Assembly (NCBI GenBank): GCA_018433775.1
Contig: JAHDQN010000035.1
Span: forward strand, 62,001 to 126,000
DNA from: Deltaproteobacteria bacterium
Lineage (GTDB): Bacteria > Desulfobacterota > Desulfomonilia > UBA1062
DNA: 64,000 bases
Reading direction: 5' to 3'
Of this stretch, positions 17,564 to 25,322 are shown one piece after another. The first letter of the stretch is position 1. The number at the start of each line of letters is the position of its first letter. The position numbers and the translations under genes were made by a program. Under the pieces are notes generated by a model that had not been told where the DNA came from, did no database searches, and worked only from the letters and a program-made list of their open reading frames with translations.

Positions 17564-18532
17564 TCAGCCCGCCATCGGATGAGGGAGCTCCCGCAGGTGG
17601 GTCGTTGCACGGTTTTTGGTGGTGAAATCCGTGAACGCCCGGTTCACCGCCTCTTCGGAGATACCGATAACCCGCGCCGCCTCGCCTGCGCTCACCTGGT
17701 GCTCCCAGGCATAAAGCAGCAGGTCGAGCTTGTCGAAGGATATGCGGAAAAAGAACTCCTGATCGCTCACCGGCAGGCTGAACGTGTCGGGGGAGGGAGG
17801 CCTATCGATGATCTCGGGTATGACCTCGAGATAGCGGGCAAGCTGGTACACCTGGTTTTTGTAGACGTGCGCCAGGGCCTCGATATCCGTGCCGCCGTCG
17901 CCGTATTTACAGAAGTCGCCCAGGATGAACTCGGTTTTGTTCGTGGTGCCCGCCACGATGCAGTTTCTCCTCTCCGCCTCGGCATAGAGGTGGATCATGC
18001 GCGACCTGATCTTGATGTTGGCAAACGAGGTGATGGTCCTGAAGGCATCGGGGTTGAGCCGCTTCTTTTTCACGGTGCCGTCCGGGAGCTGCACCTGAAG
18101 ATTGTAGAAGTTGAACGAGTCTCTCTCCAGCAGATCGGTGGGAAGGGTGATGTTGTACCTGCACCCCGGTGCGTATTCGGGAACGAGCCTTCTGATGAAC
18201 TCGTCCCGCGCGCTGTAGGAGACCACGCTCTCCACCGTGGGCGTGATATCGACCTCGCGGTATTGGATGCCCATCTTCTCCGCATGCATGCGCGCATAGC
18301 GGCTGCTGACCGGGTTCGACTCTTTCTCTGGAAGGATGAGCCCGTATACGTGCTCCCTGCCCATGGCCAGGACAGCCAGATCGGCCATGACCGCGGAGTC
18401 GACCCCTCCGCTCAGACCCACCACGACGCCGGTCCTGCGATAAGACCCCTTCGCCTCTCCGGCCACGAACCGGCTGATCTTTTCCGCTTCCTCCGCAGGA
18501 TCGATCTTAAGGACATCGGTATCGAACTTCAT
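17564..18532 (-). CDS. nadE: NH3-dependent NAD+ synthetase
   Basis: A 322-aa enzyme converting nicotinic acid adenine dinucleotide to NAD+. The PP-loop SGGVDS is at residues 41-46. Other family blocks are PEKESNPVSSRYARMHAEKMG, NIKIRSRMIHLYAEAERRN, VAGTTNKTEFILGDFCKYGDGGTDIEALAHVYKNQVYQLARYLEVIP and RPPSPDTFSLPVSDQEFFF. No N-terminal nitrilase (glutaminase) domain is present, so ammonia is the likely nitrogen donor. The C-terminal 60 residues extend slightly beyond the compact bacterial NadE. Stands alone. Confidence 0.93.
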   Translation of the reverse strand: MKFDTDVLKIDPAEEAEKISRFVAGEAKGSYRRTGVVVGLSGGVDSAVMADLAVLAMGREHVYGLILPEKESNPVSSRYARMHAEKMGIQYREVDITPTVESVVSYSARDEFIRRLVPEYAPGCRYNITLPTDLLERDSFNFYNLQVQLPDGTVKKKRLNPDAFRTITSFANIKIRSRMIHLYAEAERRNCIVAGTTNKTEFILGDFCKYGDGGTDIEALAHVYKNQVYQLARYLEVIPEIIDRPPSPDTFSLPVSDQEFFFRISFDKLDLLLYAWEHQVSAGEAARVIGISEEAVNRAFTDFTTKNRATTHLRELPHPMAG

Positions 18533-18660
18533 ATATATTCCCTTCCTCCCTGACTTTTTCTGAAAACCCCTTCATTGCCCTGCTTCATTATCGTCGGATG
18601 TCGAAAAGAATATTACACCATGCATCCGGCATCGGGGAAGAGAGTTCCGGCTTTGCACCA

Positions 18661-19344
18661 TCACTTTTTCCAGTCGATCAGGTCGGAGCGGGTCAGTGTG
18701 GTCTGACGCCTGGTGCCCGGCGCGTTGACCAGGTGCCAGGCCGTGTACTGCTCGGCATAGAGATCGGCGGACATGAGGTCGACCGGCACGATCACCCGAT
18801 ATCCCCGCATCGCAGCACCGGTCGCCGTGTGAAGCACGGCTCCGTTTGCCGCAGTACCCGCGATCACTACGGTTCTGATTCCCCGTTCTTTCAGAAACTC
18901 ATCCAGGTCCGTGCCATAGAACTTATCGACGCTCGACCTTACCACTGGCTCGCCCGCAGCCGGTTTGACCCCGGCCAGGACATCCTCGGCCCTGCCGGTG
19001 CTGGTGAGGCTGTGGGCCACCGGCACGTTCTGCGCCCTCGCCTGCTCGAGAAACCTCCCGATTCTCGGCACAGATTGAACGCACCTCGGCCTCTGCTGTT
19101 CATTGCAGGTGCTCTGCTGGATGTCCAGAACCAGAAACGCAGTGTCGGCAGGGTCGAGGGTAACGTGCTCGAGTTCGGGAGGTGCAGGGGCCTTCACGGC
19201 GTTCCATTCGTCGAGAATGGTTTCTGTCTTACCGGGCTCCTGCGTAAAAGCCCCTGATACGGCGAAAACCAGGACAGCGGCCGTGACCAGGGCCCCGGCC
19301 ATCCATCGGGTACAGTATTTTGCCGATTGTTTTCCTTTGGTCAT
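18661..19344 (-). CDS. Secreted isochorismatase-fold protein lacking the Cys nucleophile
   Basis: A 227-aa protein; the ATG at 19344 has a GAGGAGGTGATC site. Residues 1-34 form a signal peptide (WMAGALVTAAVLVFAVSGAFTQ). The rest is an isochorismatase/cysteine-hydrolase fold. The catalytic Asp (FLVLDIQQ, D74) and Lys (SSVDKFYGT, K141) are present, but the usual GVxTNVCV motif reads GTAANGAV, putting Ala169 where the nucleophilic Cys should be. The codon is GCC, so this is not a marginal reading. The protein is thus either a non-hydrolytic binding protein or uses different chemistry. No partner genes are apparent. Confidence 0.85.
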   Translation of the reverse strand: MTKGKQSAKYCTRWMAGALVTAAVLVFAVSGAFTQEPGKTETILDEWNAVKAPAPPELEHVTLDPADTAFLVLDIQQSTCNEQQRPRCVQSVPRIGRFLEQARAQNVPVAHSLTSTGRAEDVLAGVKPAAGEPVVRSSVDKFYGTDLDEFLKERGIRTVVIAGTAANGAVLHTATGAAMRGYRVIVPVDLMSADLYAEQYTAWHLVNAPGTRRQTTLTRSDLIDWKK

Positions 19345-19673
19345 GATCACCTCCTCAGTCATCCGGTCATACATGTCCAGTGACCTAGAGTAAATAATAC
19401 CGGAATGAATACGGTTTGCCAGAGATCAGAATAACCATGCTTTATTTTGGGTGAAACAGGCAGGAGGAACACCCACCATTCTGCCCATCAGGCCTTTTCG
19501 AGCACAGTTTCCCACCTCTCGACCCTCATACGAACCTGCATCGAAAAAAAATTTTACATGTTATTCCCGGCCATGCTACAAGGGTCGACACCCCTCTTGA
19601 AAGAGACCTGGTCCATACGGACTGCTGCTGTCATCATCGTGTGAGAAAGACTGTGTTGGAAAAGGAGGAACCC

Positions 19674-20192
19674 ATGGCGGAGACCCGGCTGGAAATTCTG
19701 GACAGGGCGTTTGCGTGCGGGAAGAGCTTTGAGATGAAAAACGGGGGATGTCCCCAGTGTACGCTCGCGGCGATATTCGAGGTGCTCGGCGTGGAGGACG
19801 ACGCGGTGTTCAGGGCGGCGACCGCCCTTGCGGACGGCGTCGGGCTCACCGGCGACGGCCACTGCGGAGCGCTCTCAGGGGGCGCGATCGCGATCGGCTA
19901 TCTCTTTGGCAGAGAGAAGAAGGACTTCGGCGACATGATGAAGCTGGTCCCGGCCAACCTGCTTGCCAAGGAGCTTTGCGACCGGTTCGTCGAAAAATAC
20001 GGATCCGTGCGGTGCCGCGACCTCCAGACAGGTTTTTTCGGAAGGTTCTACAACCTCTACGACCCGGCTGAGCTTCAGGCCGCCTTTGAGGCGGGCATGC
20101 TGGATACCTGCTCCGACGTGGTGGGCGAGGCGGCACGGATGACCGTGGATATCATTCTGCAGGCGGGGCGATCCTCTGAGCAGGAATCGTAG
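19674..20192 (+). CDS. C-GCAxxG-C-C family putative redox protein
   Basis: A 172-aa protein of the C_GCAxxG_C_C family, thought from its cysteine pattern and neighbours in other genomes to have a redox or electron-transfer role. The cysteines appear in order: GGCPQCTLAAIFEVLG, GHCGALSGGAIAIGYLFG, ELCDRFVEKYGSVRCRDL and DTCSDVVGEAARM. The start at 19674 is preferred over 19641 because of the GGAGGAA box seven bases upstream. Single gene; no Fe-S partner beside it. Confidence 0.85.
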   Translation: MAETRLEILDRAFACGKSFEMKNGGCPQCTLAAIFEVLGVEDDAVFRAATALADGVGLTGDGHCGALSGGAIAIGYLFGREKKDFGDMMKLVPANLLAKELCDRFVEKYGSVRCRDLQTGFFGRFYNLYDPAELQAAFEAGMLDTCSDVVGEAARMTVDIILQAGRSSEQES

Positions 20193-20410
20193 CTCCTGCC
20201 TGCCGGTTTCATGACCGGCGCCTGCGGCCGAAACATCCATCAGGGACATCATGAGCAGAGATGTGGTCATGATGTCCGGAAAACACCGACGGGAAAAGCG
20301 GTGTCCGCAAACCCACACCGCCTCCACGGCCGTCAGCGGGAAGGCGGCATGCCTGATTCGAGCCGGGCGCTCAGCCCGGCCGGTTTCCGGGATACCTTCC
20401 CGGTCGATCT

Positions 20411-21382
20411 CTAGTGGACTTTCCGGAAAAAGTCGTCGTAGTGAAAGGGCTTGTCGATCTGCTTGCTGTGCTCGAGAACCATATAGACAAAATCGAAGTC
20501 TTTCTTTGACAGGTCCCCGATGCCGTCAGGCCCCACCCGGAAGGTGAGAAGCCCTTCCATAGCCTGGAGCATGGCCTTCTGGTGCTCGAAGGTGGTCTTG
20601 AACTCGGTCTGGTTTGCCTTGTCCGTGATGAGTCGGGCTATTTCATCGGGATTGGCAAAGGCATACTTCCAGCCGCTGATGGTCGCCCGCACAAAGGCCG
20701 CGCATGCATCCGGGTTGTTTTCGAGAAAACTCCTGCTGACATAGATGCCGTCTTCAGGGAAGTTCATGCCCACATCGTGATAGCTCAGGACCGTGAGATC
20801 CTCATAGGTAAAATACCTGTCCAGCAGCACCAGGAGCTCGTTATAGGCCATGGCCGAGCACACGTCCATTTTTCCCTGGGCAAAGGCATCCAGGGAAAAG
20901 CCCTGGTCCACGAAGTTCACCTCGATGTTCTTCATCCTGGCCAGGGTCCGCGGGGGCACCTGGAAATCGCCCGGCCAGATGCCGATGCTCTTGCCCGCGA
21001 GATCGTCGACCGTCCTTATACCATCGTCTTTCCGGGCAACCAGAACCAGGGCCGATTTCTGAATGAGCTGGCAGATGTTCACGATGTCCTTGCCCGAGGC
21101 ATTGATCTTCATGGCCGAGATGAGCCAGCCCGTGCCAAAGGTGTTTTCCCCCTGAGCAACCTCGTCCAGCGCATTGATGCCGGGGCCGCCGCCCCTGATC
21201 TCCAGGTCGATCCCTTCCCGTGCATAAAAGCCCTTTTCCGCGGCGGCGTAAAACCCTGCGAACTGGCTCTGCGGTGCCCACTGCGGGCGGAACGTCAGGG
21301 TCTCTGCCCTGCACTGCGGGGAAAATACGCCCGCGCCCATGATGATACATAACGCCAAAAGAGAAACAAGATGTCTTTTCAT
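20411..21382 (-). CDS. NMT1/SsuA-type ABC transporter substrate-binding protein
   Basis: A 323-aa periplasmic binding protein of the NMT1/THI5-like group, which carries thiamine-precursor pyrimidines, sulfonates or related compounds. Residues 1-25 are a signal peptide (ATG at 21382 behind GAGGAGAG). FRPQWAPQSQFAGFYAAAEKGFYAREGIDLEIRGGGPG is the typical first lobe of this family; later come DDLAGKSIGIWPGDFQ and a hinge with AFAQGKMDVCSAMAYNEL. No permease or ATPase gene lies next to it, so it is an orphan within the window and its substrate cannot be told. Confidence 0.88.
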   Translation of the reverse strand: MKRHLVSLLALCIIMGAGVFSPQCRAETLTFRPQWAPQSQFAGFYAAAEKGFYAREGIDLEIRGGGPGINALDEVAQGENTFGTGWLISAMKINASGKDIVNICQLIQKSALVLVARKDDGIRTVDDLAGKSIGIWPGDFQVPPRTLARMKNIEVNFVDQGFSLDAFAQGKMDVCSAMAYNELLVLLDRYFTYEDLTVLSYHDVGMNFPEDGIYVSRSFLENNPDACAAFVRATISGWKYAFANPDEIARLITDKANQTEFKTTFEHQKAMLQAMEGLLTFRVGPDGIGDLSKKDFDFVYMVLEHSKQIDKPFHYDDFFRKVH

Positions 21383-21528
21383 GGTGCTCTCCTCAATCTT
21401 TTTTGATGAACCGGCCAAGCTGATGCGGTGAGATTATCGGCTGAAAAATTCAGTTACTTTACTGACTTTCCTGGTGAATTTATGCTGTCGGGCAGTCCTC
21501 TTCCCATGCGGGTCCTTGAGGTTCGGCA

Positions 21529-22470
21529 CTATGCGTGTGCAGAATACAACCGGGCACATGCTCGTGCGGATCGCAGGGTGTCTGCCCTGACTGTCATCGC
21601 CGTGGAATGGCCCGGCATCTGGTTCCTTTCTTTTCGCCTCGACAGCCGGCAGGGGAGCGAGGACCGCTTCTTTTTTTGCCGCCACTCTCTCTGAACCGCC
21701 TCGTCTATTCCTTTGCTCGCTTCTTCCAGAGCCTCTCGAACAGGACCCTCACGGGCGGCGACTCCCTTGACGACTTCATGGAGAGATCCCTCCGAGGTCA
21801 GGGCGCCTTCAACTCGTTCACCCATTTCCCCCAATGCGCGGCCGGCTTCTTTTCCCGCCTTTCCCGCGGCCTCGCCGACAGGGTTCACCAGGCTGCGCAT
21901 GAGATCGGGATTGTGATCCAGCACTTCAAGTGCACGGGAGAGAATCGCGTTCACCTGCTCGAGCCTTACCTTCAGCAGAGCCTGCGCCTCTGCTCCCCTG
22001 ATGTCGAGATCCACCTTTCCGATCTTGGCATCGGCTCCCACATTGATGCGAATCAGGTTCGCCAGCTCGGCCTTCAGCGAAACCCGCGCTTCAAGGGTAT
22101 CCACTTTCAGACGGATCTCATCGATATTCATGCCGGGCACATCCAGGAGCACATCCGGTGTTTGTTTTCCATCTTTCTGGACCAGGTTTTCTTCCACGCG
22201 ATCGAACCCCTCCCGAGCAGCCCGGTGCAGGTTCTTACTTCCTTCCTGAAGAGCCTCGATCCACCCGGCCATCCGGGGTTCCGTTCCCTCAGGCAGCCAT
22301 GGGATCTGTTGCCAGACCTTTGAGGCCATGCCTGCGGCCTGCTCCTGGAATACCTCCACTACGGCAAGAGCGTTCTCGAATGCTGCTTTCTGAAACGCAA
22401 GAATCCGCCCGGCAAAGTCTTCCTGAAACCAGGGCATGGGGTTCGGGTTCATTCCCAGCGTCTGCATCAC
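21529..22470 (-). CDS. Phasin-like helical protein
   Basis: A 313-aa, almost entirely helical protein without signal or membrane segments. The N-terminal 60 residues (PMPWFQEDFAGRILAFQKAAFENALAVVEVFQEQ) resemble phasins, the granule-coating proteins of polyhydroxyalkanoate producers. A middle part (IRLKVDTLEARVSLKAELANLIRINVGADAKIGKVDLDIRGAEAQALLKVRLEQVNAIL) is a long amphipathic repeat. The last 50 residues are Arg/Ser/Cys-rich and do not look like the rest, suggesting the original stop was lost. No PHA synthase gene is seen. Assignment is tentative. Confidence 0.5.
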   Translation of the reverse strand: MMQTLGMNPNPMPWFQEDFAGRILAFQKAAFENALAVVEVFQEQAAGMASKVWQQIPWLPEGTEPRMAGWIEALQEGSKNLHRAAREGFDRVEENLVQKDGKQTPDVLLDVPGMNIDEIRLKVDTLEARVSLKAELANLIRINVGADAKIGKVDLDIRGAEAQALLKVRLEQVNAILSRALEVLDHNPDLMRSLVNPVGEAAGKAGKEAGRALGEMGERVEGALTSEGSLHEVVKGVAAREGPVREALEEASKGIDEAVQREWRQKKKRSSLPCRLSRRKERNQMPGHSTAMTVRADTLRSARACARLYSAHA

Positions 22471-22828
22471 GGCTCTCCTTTTCCCGCCGTTTTCCGGAGC
22501 GGGAAGGGCCGCGCTTATGTCTCAGAGAAGTCAATCCCGCCAGGGCGGTCCTGTAACACGGTTCAGCGGCCCGCTATTCACAATGTGTCGAATAAGACAT
22601 GATGGTAGCCGCTCCCGACCCGAAAGCAAGGATCATGCGCCCGTTATCCAGCCCCCTGAATGATTGAACGTACAGCGAGCGTACTCCTGACTCTTCCCAA
22701 ACTCTTCCAGCAGTGAATGGAATCCCCTCCCCCACGGGAAACCCCTGGCATTTTGGATCTCAAGTGTGTATCATTTCTGATATACGAGTCGTAAAAATCT
22801 GCACATTCTTGCGCAAAGGGAGGAACCC
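22471..22828. other. Divergent intergenic region, 358 bases
   Basis: No gene or clear RNA structure seen. The stretch close to 22829 is AT-rich and contains the nitroreductase promoter and its AGGGAGGAA ribosome site. A short inverted repeat GTACAGCGAGCGTAC lies at about 22669. Confidence 0.5.
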
Positions 22829-23383
22829 ATGGAGCTCGACCAGGCAATTACAGGCAGAAGGAGCATCCGCAAGTTTACCGATTATGTGGTGAGCGACGAG
22901 GAAATCAGGGATCTCATCGAGGCGGCCAGACAGGCGCCTTCATGGGCCAACACCCAGGTGTGGGAATTCATCGCGGTGCGGAACAAAGAGCTCATCGAAA
23001 AGGTTACGGGAACCTATGCCGAGAAGAATCCGGCCACCAAAGGCTCCCTTGGCGCATCCGTGCTCATCGCGGCCTGCGCGAAGACCGGCGTGTCCGGGTG
23101 CTATAACGGCAAGGACGTCACCTCGCTCTCCAGCTGGTACATGTTCGACCTGGGCATGGCCGTGCAGAACCTGTGCCTCAAGGCCCATGACATGGGCCTG
23201 GGAACCGTGGTGGTGGGGCTCATGGATCACCAGGCCTGCAAAAAGGTCCTGGGCGTCCCCGCAGGCCGCGAGGTGGTGGCCGTGATCCCGGTGGGCAGAC
23301 CGGCCGCCCCGGGCAAGTCCGGCCCTCCCCGCAAAGAGTTCGCCGAATTCCTGTATCGCGACACCTACGGCTCGGCATTCTAA
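22829..23383 (+). CDS. Nitroreductase family FMN oxidoreductase
   Basis: A 184-aa nitroreductase-fold flavoprotein using FMN and NAD(P)H. The N-terminal RRSIRKFTDYVVSDEEIRDLIEAARQAPSWANTQVWEFI has the Arg/Ser FMN-phosphate contacts. SWYMFDLGMAVQNLCLKAHDMGLGTVVVGLMDHQACKKVLGVP is the dimer and flavin-binding region, followed by VVAVIPVGRPA. The length is normal for small anaerobe nitroreductases. A good GGGAGGAA site precedes the ATG. The enoyl-CoA hydratase gene follows 30 bases later, so the two are probably co-transcribed. Confidence 0.92.
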   Translation: MELDQAITGRRSIRKFTDYVVSDEEIRDLIEAARQAPSWANTQVWEFIAVRNKELIEKVTGTYAEKNPATKGSLGASVLIAACAKTGVSGCYNGKDVTSLSSWYMFDLGMAVQNLCLKAHDMGLGTVVVGLMDHQACKKVLGVPAGREVVAVIPVGRPAAPGKSGPPRKEFAEFLYRDTYGSAF

Positions 23384-23413
23384 AGAGGTTCCAGGCCTCA
23401 GAGGGAACAGGGC

Positions 23414-24229
23414 ATGGCCGACTATGGCGTAGGAATCGAGCGCATGGGCAGGGTCGCTGTGGTGACCTTCAACCGGCCCGCACGGAAGAATTCCCTGGAC
23501 GAACACATGTGGTCCTGCCTGGAAGCGGTGACCGAAGATCTCAGGAAAAACACGCCGCGGGCGGTGGTCATCACGGGTGCCGGTGACGAGGCCTTCTGCG
23601 CGGGATTCGATGTGAGCCCGGAAAATCCGCAGGTCTCGCGCCTGGTCGATGCCGTGCAGAGCCACCGGAAAGGGCCTGTCATGGAGCTTATCACTCGGGT
23701 GAGAACCAGTACCGACCGCCTCGTCGGCCTGCCGGTGCCCGTGATAGCGGCCGTCAACGGCCTCGCATATGGAGGAGGCGCTGAGATCGCTTCACGGTGC
23801 GACTTGCGGGTCATGGATCCCCGTGCCGTGATCTGCTTTTCCGAGGTGAGGCTCGGCCTCATGCCCGATCACGGAGGCGTGGTGGGGCTCACCAGGCTCC
23901 TGGGGTCCGCGCGCGCTGCAGACCTGATCCTCACCGCCAGAAAGGTGTATGCAGACGAAGCGCTCTCCCTCGGACTTACCAGCCGCATCAGCGCACCCGG
24001 CAAGGCCCTGGAAGAGGCGCTTGCCCTGGCGCAGACCATTGCGGAAAACGGCCCGCAGGCGGTGCGCCATGCCCTGAAGGTCATCCGGAGCACCCCGGAC
24101 CTGACTTGTGCGCACGCGCTGGCCATGGAGACCGTGGAGGCGGTGGACCTCATTGCGGGCGGTGAGTGCATTGCCGGGATCACGGCGTTTCTTATGAAGC
24201 ACAAGCCGGAGTTTCCGGAAGTGGAGTAA
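23414..24229 (+). CDS. Enoyl-CoA hydratase/isomerase family protein
   Basis: A 271-aa crotonase-fold enzyme acting on acyl-CoA. FNRPARKNSLDEHMW opens the domain; VITGAGDEAFCAGFDV is the first oxyanion-hole segment, and AAVNGLAYGGGAEIASRCDLRVMD carries the CoA-binding GGGxE region with the catalytic-position Glu. EVRLGLMPDHGGVVGLTRLLG follows, with Asp rather than Glu at the second catalytic position, so hydratase versus isomerase cannot be fixed. About 30 residues between DV and the oxyanion helix are slightly longer than usual. Downstream of the nitroreductase in the same operon. Confidence 0.9.
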   Translation: MADYGVGIERMGRVAVVTFNRPARKNSLDEHMWSCLEAVTEDLRKNTPRAVVITGAGDEAFCAGFDVSPENPQVSRLVDAVQSHRKGPVMELITRVRTSTDRLVGLPVPVIAAVNGLAYGGGAEIASRCDLRVMDPRAVICFSEVRLGLMPDHGGVVGLTRLLGSARAADLILTARKVYADEALSLGLTSRISAPGKALEEALALAQTIAENGPQAVRHALKVIRSTPDLTCAHALAMETVEAVDLIAGGECIAGITAFLMKHKPEFPEVE

Positions 24230-24306
24230 GGGGTCTGTTCGTCTGGCAGAAAAGCTTGGAGAATAGCAGGAACCGGGTGTGCCGCTCTCCCCGGCACCCG
24301 CGCCCG

Positions 24307-24998
24307 TCACCGGCTCGGATCGCCGTCTGCTGAAAGATCCACCGGCTCGATGGTTCTCTCCGGCAGGAGGCGCGCACCGGCGAGGAGCTGATGGGCAGTG
24401 CCTGCAAGATAGCTGCACCAGCACGCAATACCCATCAGCTTGGCCCCGTCTTCGAGAAAGTATTCCCAATGGCCGATCCCCCGGAGGAGCCACGGCGCGA
24501 GCACCACGTCTATGAAGCCGGACGCCGCAAAGAATCCCAATGCGAGCAGGAGAATGACGAATCGCGTTCTCTGGAGAATAAAACTTTTGAATACGATGAG
24601 ATAAGCGACTGCCGCGATACCCGCAACAGCCTCCACAACCCGTTCGTCCAGCCCCATATAGTGGACGGCCAGATTTTCATGAAACTGGGAAAAATCATCG
24701 AACAGGAGATAGGCCGTCAGGAGGGACGAGAAAAGGAGAAATCGAAATGCCTCGGACGATCCGGTGCCGCGGAGGGCGGCTGCAGCGAACAAGCCTATCG
24801 ATGCCGCCGCACACCACAGGAGGATCCCGATGTTCGATACAATCCCCAGAGCGGCGGAATATGACCCAAGGCGGCGGCATCCCTGGTCATGACAGGTATG
24901 CTCACATCAAACAATATGCACGCCGCCGCGGTTGCCCCCAGGATGGCCAGAGAAGGGCCGAAGGTCATCAGCAACTGGCGCCTGGATACCGTATCCAT
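24307..24998 (-). pseudogene. Polytopic membrane protein gene split by one frameshift
   Basis: Two reading frames on the minus strand join into one sensible protein. The first (24998 down to about 24868) begins MDTVSRRQLLMTFGPSLAILGATAAACILFD and reads VMTRDAAALG. The second, one base out of phase and running to 24307, continues SYSAALGIVSNIGILLWCAAASIGLF, a membrane helix, and then has three or four more helices including FRFLLFSSLLTAYLLFDDF and FVILLLALGFFAASGFIDVVL. Neither frame alone is complete: the first runs off into Arg-rich residues and the second lacks a good start. Loss of one base at about 24865-24870 explains this, whether as a real mutation or an assembly error. Function unknown. 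Confidence 0.65.
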
Positions 24999-25322
24999 AT
25001 CAGAGCCTCTCGCGAATCAACCCGAAACAGATTGTACAGTCGGCGCCGTCTGGCATCTTCATAACGGTTCATTCCCGGCTGCCGGGGCCGGAGCACGAAG
25101 CGCTATTGCGTGGTGTTCGGCCGTGAAGTTCCGGTATTGATATATAATGTATGTTACAAGATGGATTCCGAAAAACAACTGAACATACAGCAAGAGATAA
25201 TCAAGGAGATTTTTTAGTTTTTTCCGGGCGGTCTGCCCACATGGTGCACACATTCATCAGATTCCGGTTGATTGTTTCATCACACCTTGATCGAGCGGGA
25301 TTTCAGAAAAAAGGCCTTTGTT
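24999..25322. other. Intergenic region, 324 bases
   Basis: No convincing gene. A 64-codon minus-strand frame at 25059-25253 has no ribosome site and no family features. This is also where base composition changes from high GC on the left to visibly lower GC in the kinase operon on the right. Confidence 0.5.

Noticed and set aside
25059-25253. 64-codon minus-strand gene with a hydrophobic stretch
   Set aside because: No ribosome site, no known family, and lies in a composition transition zone.
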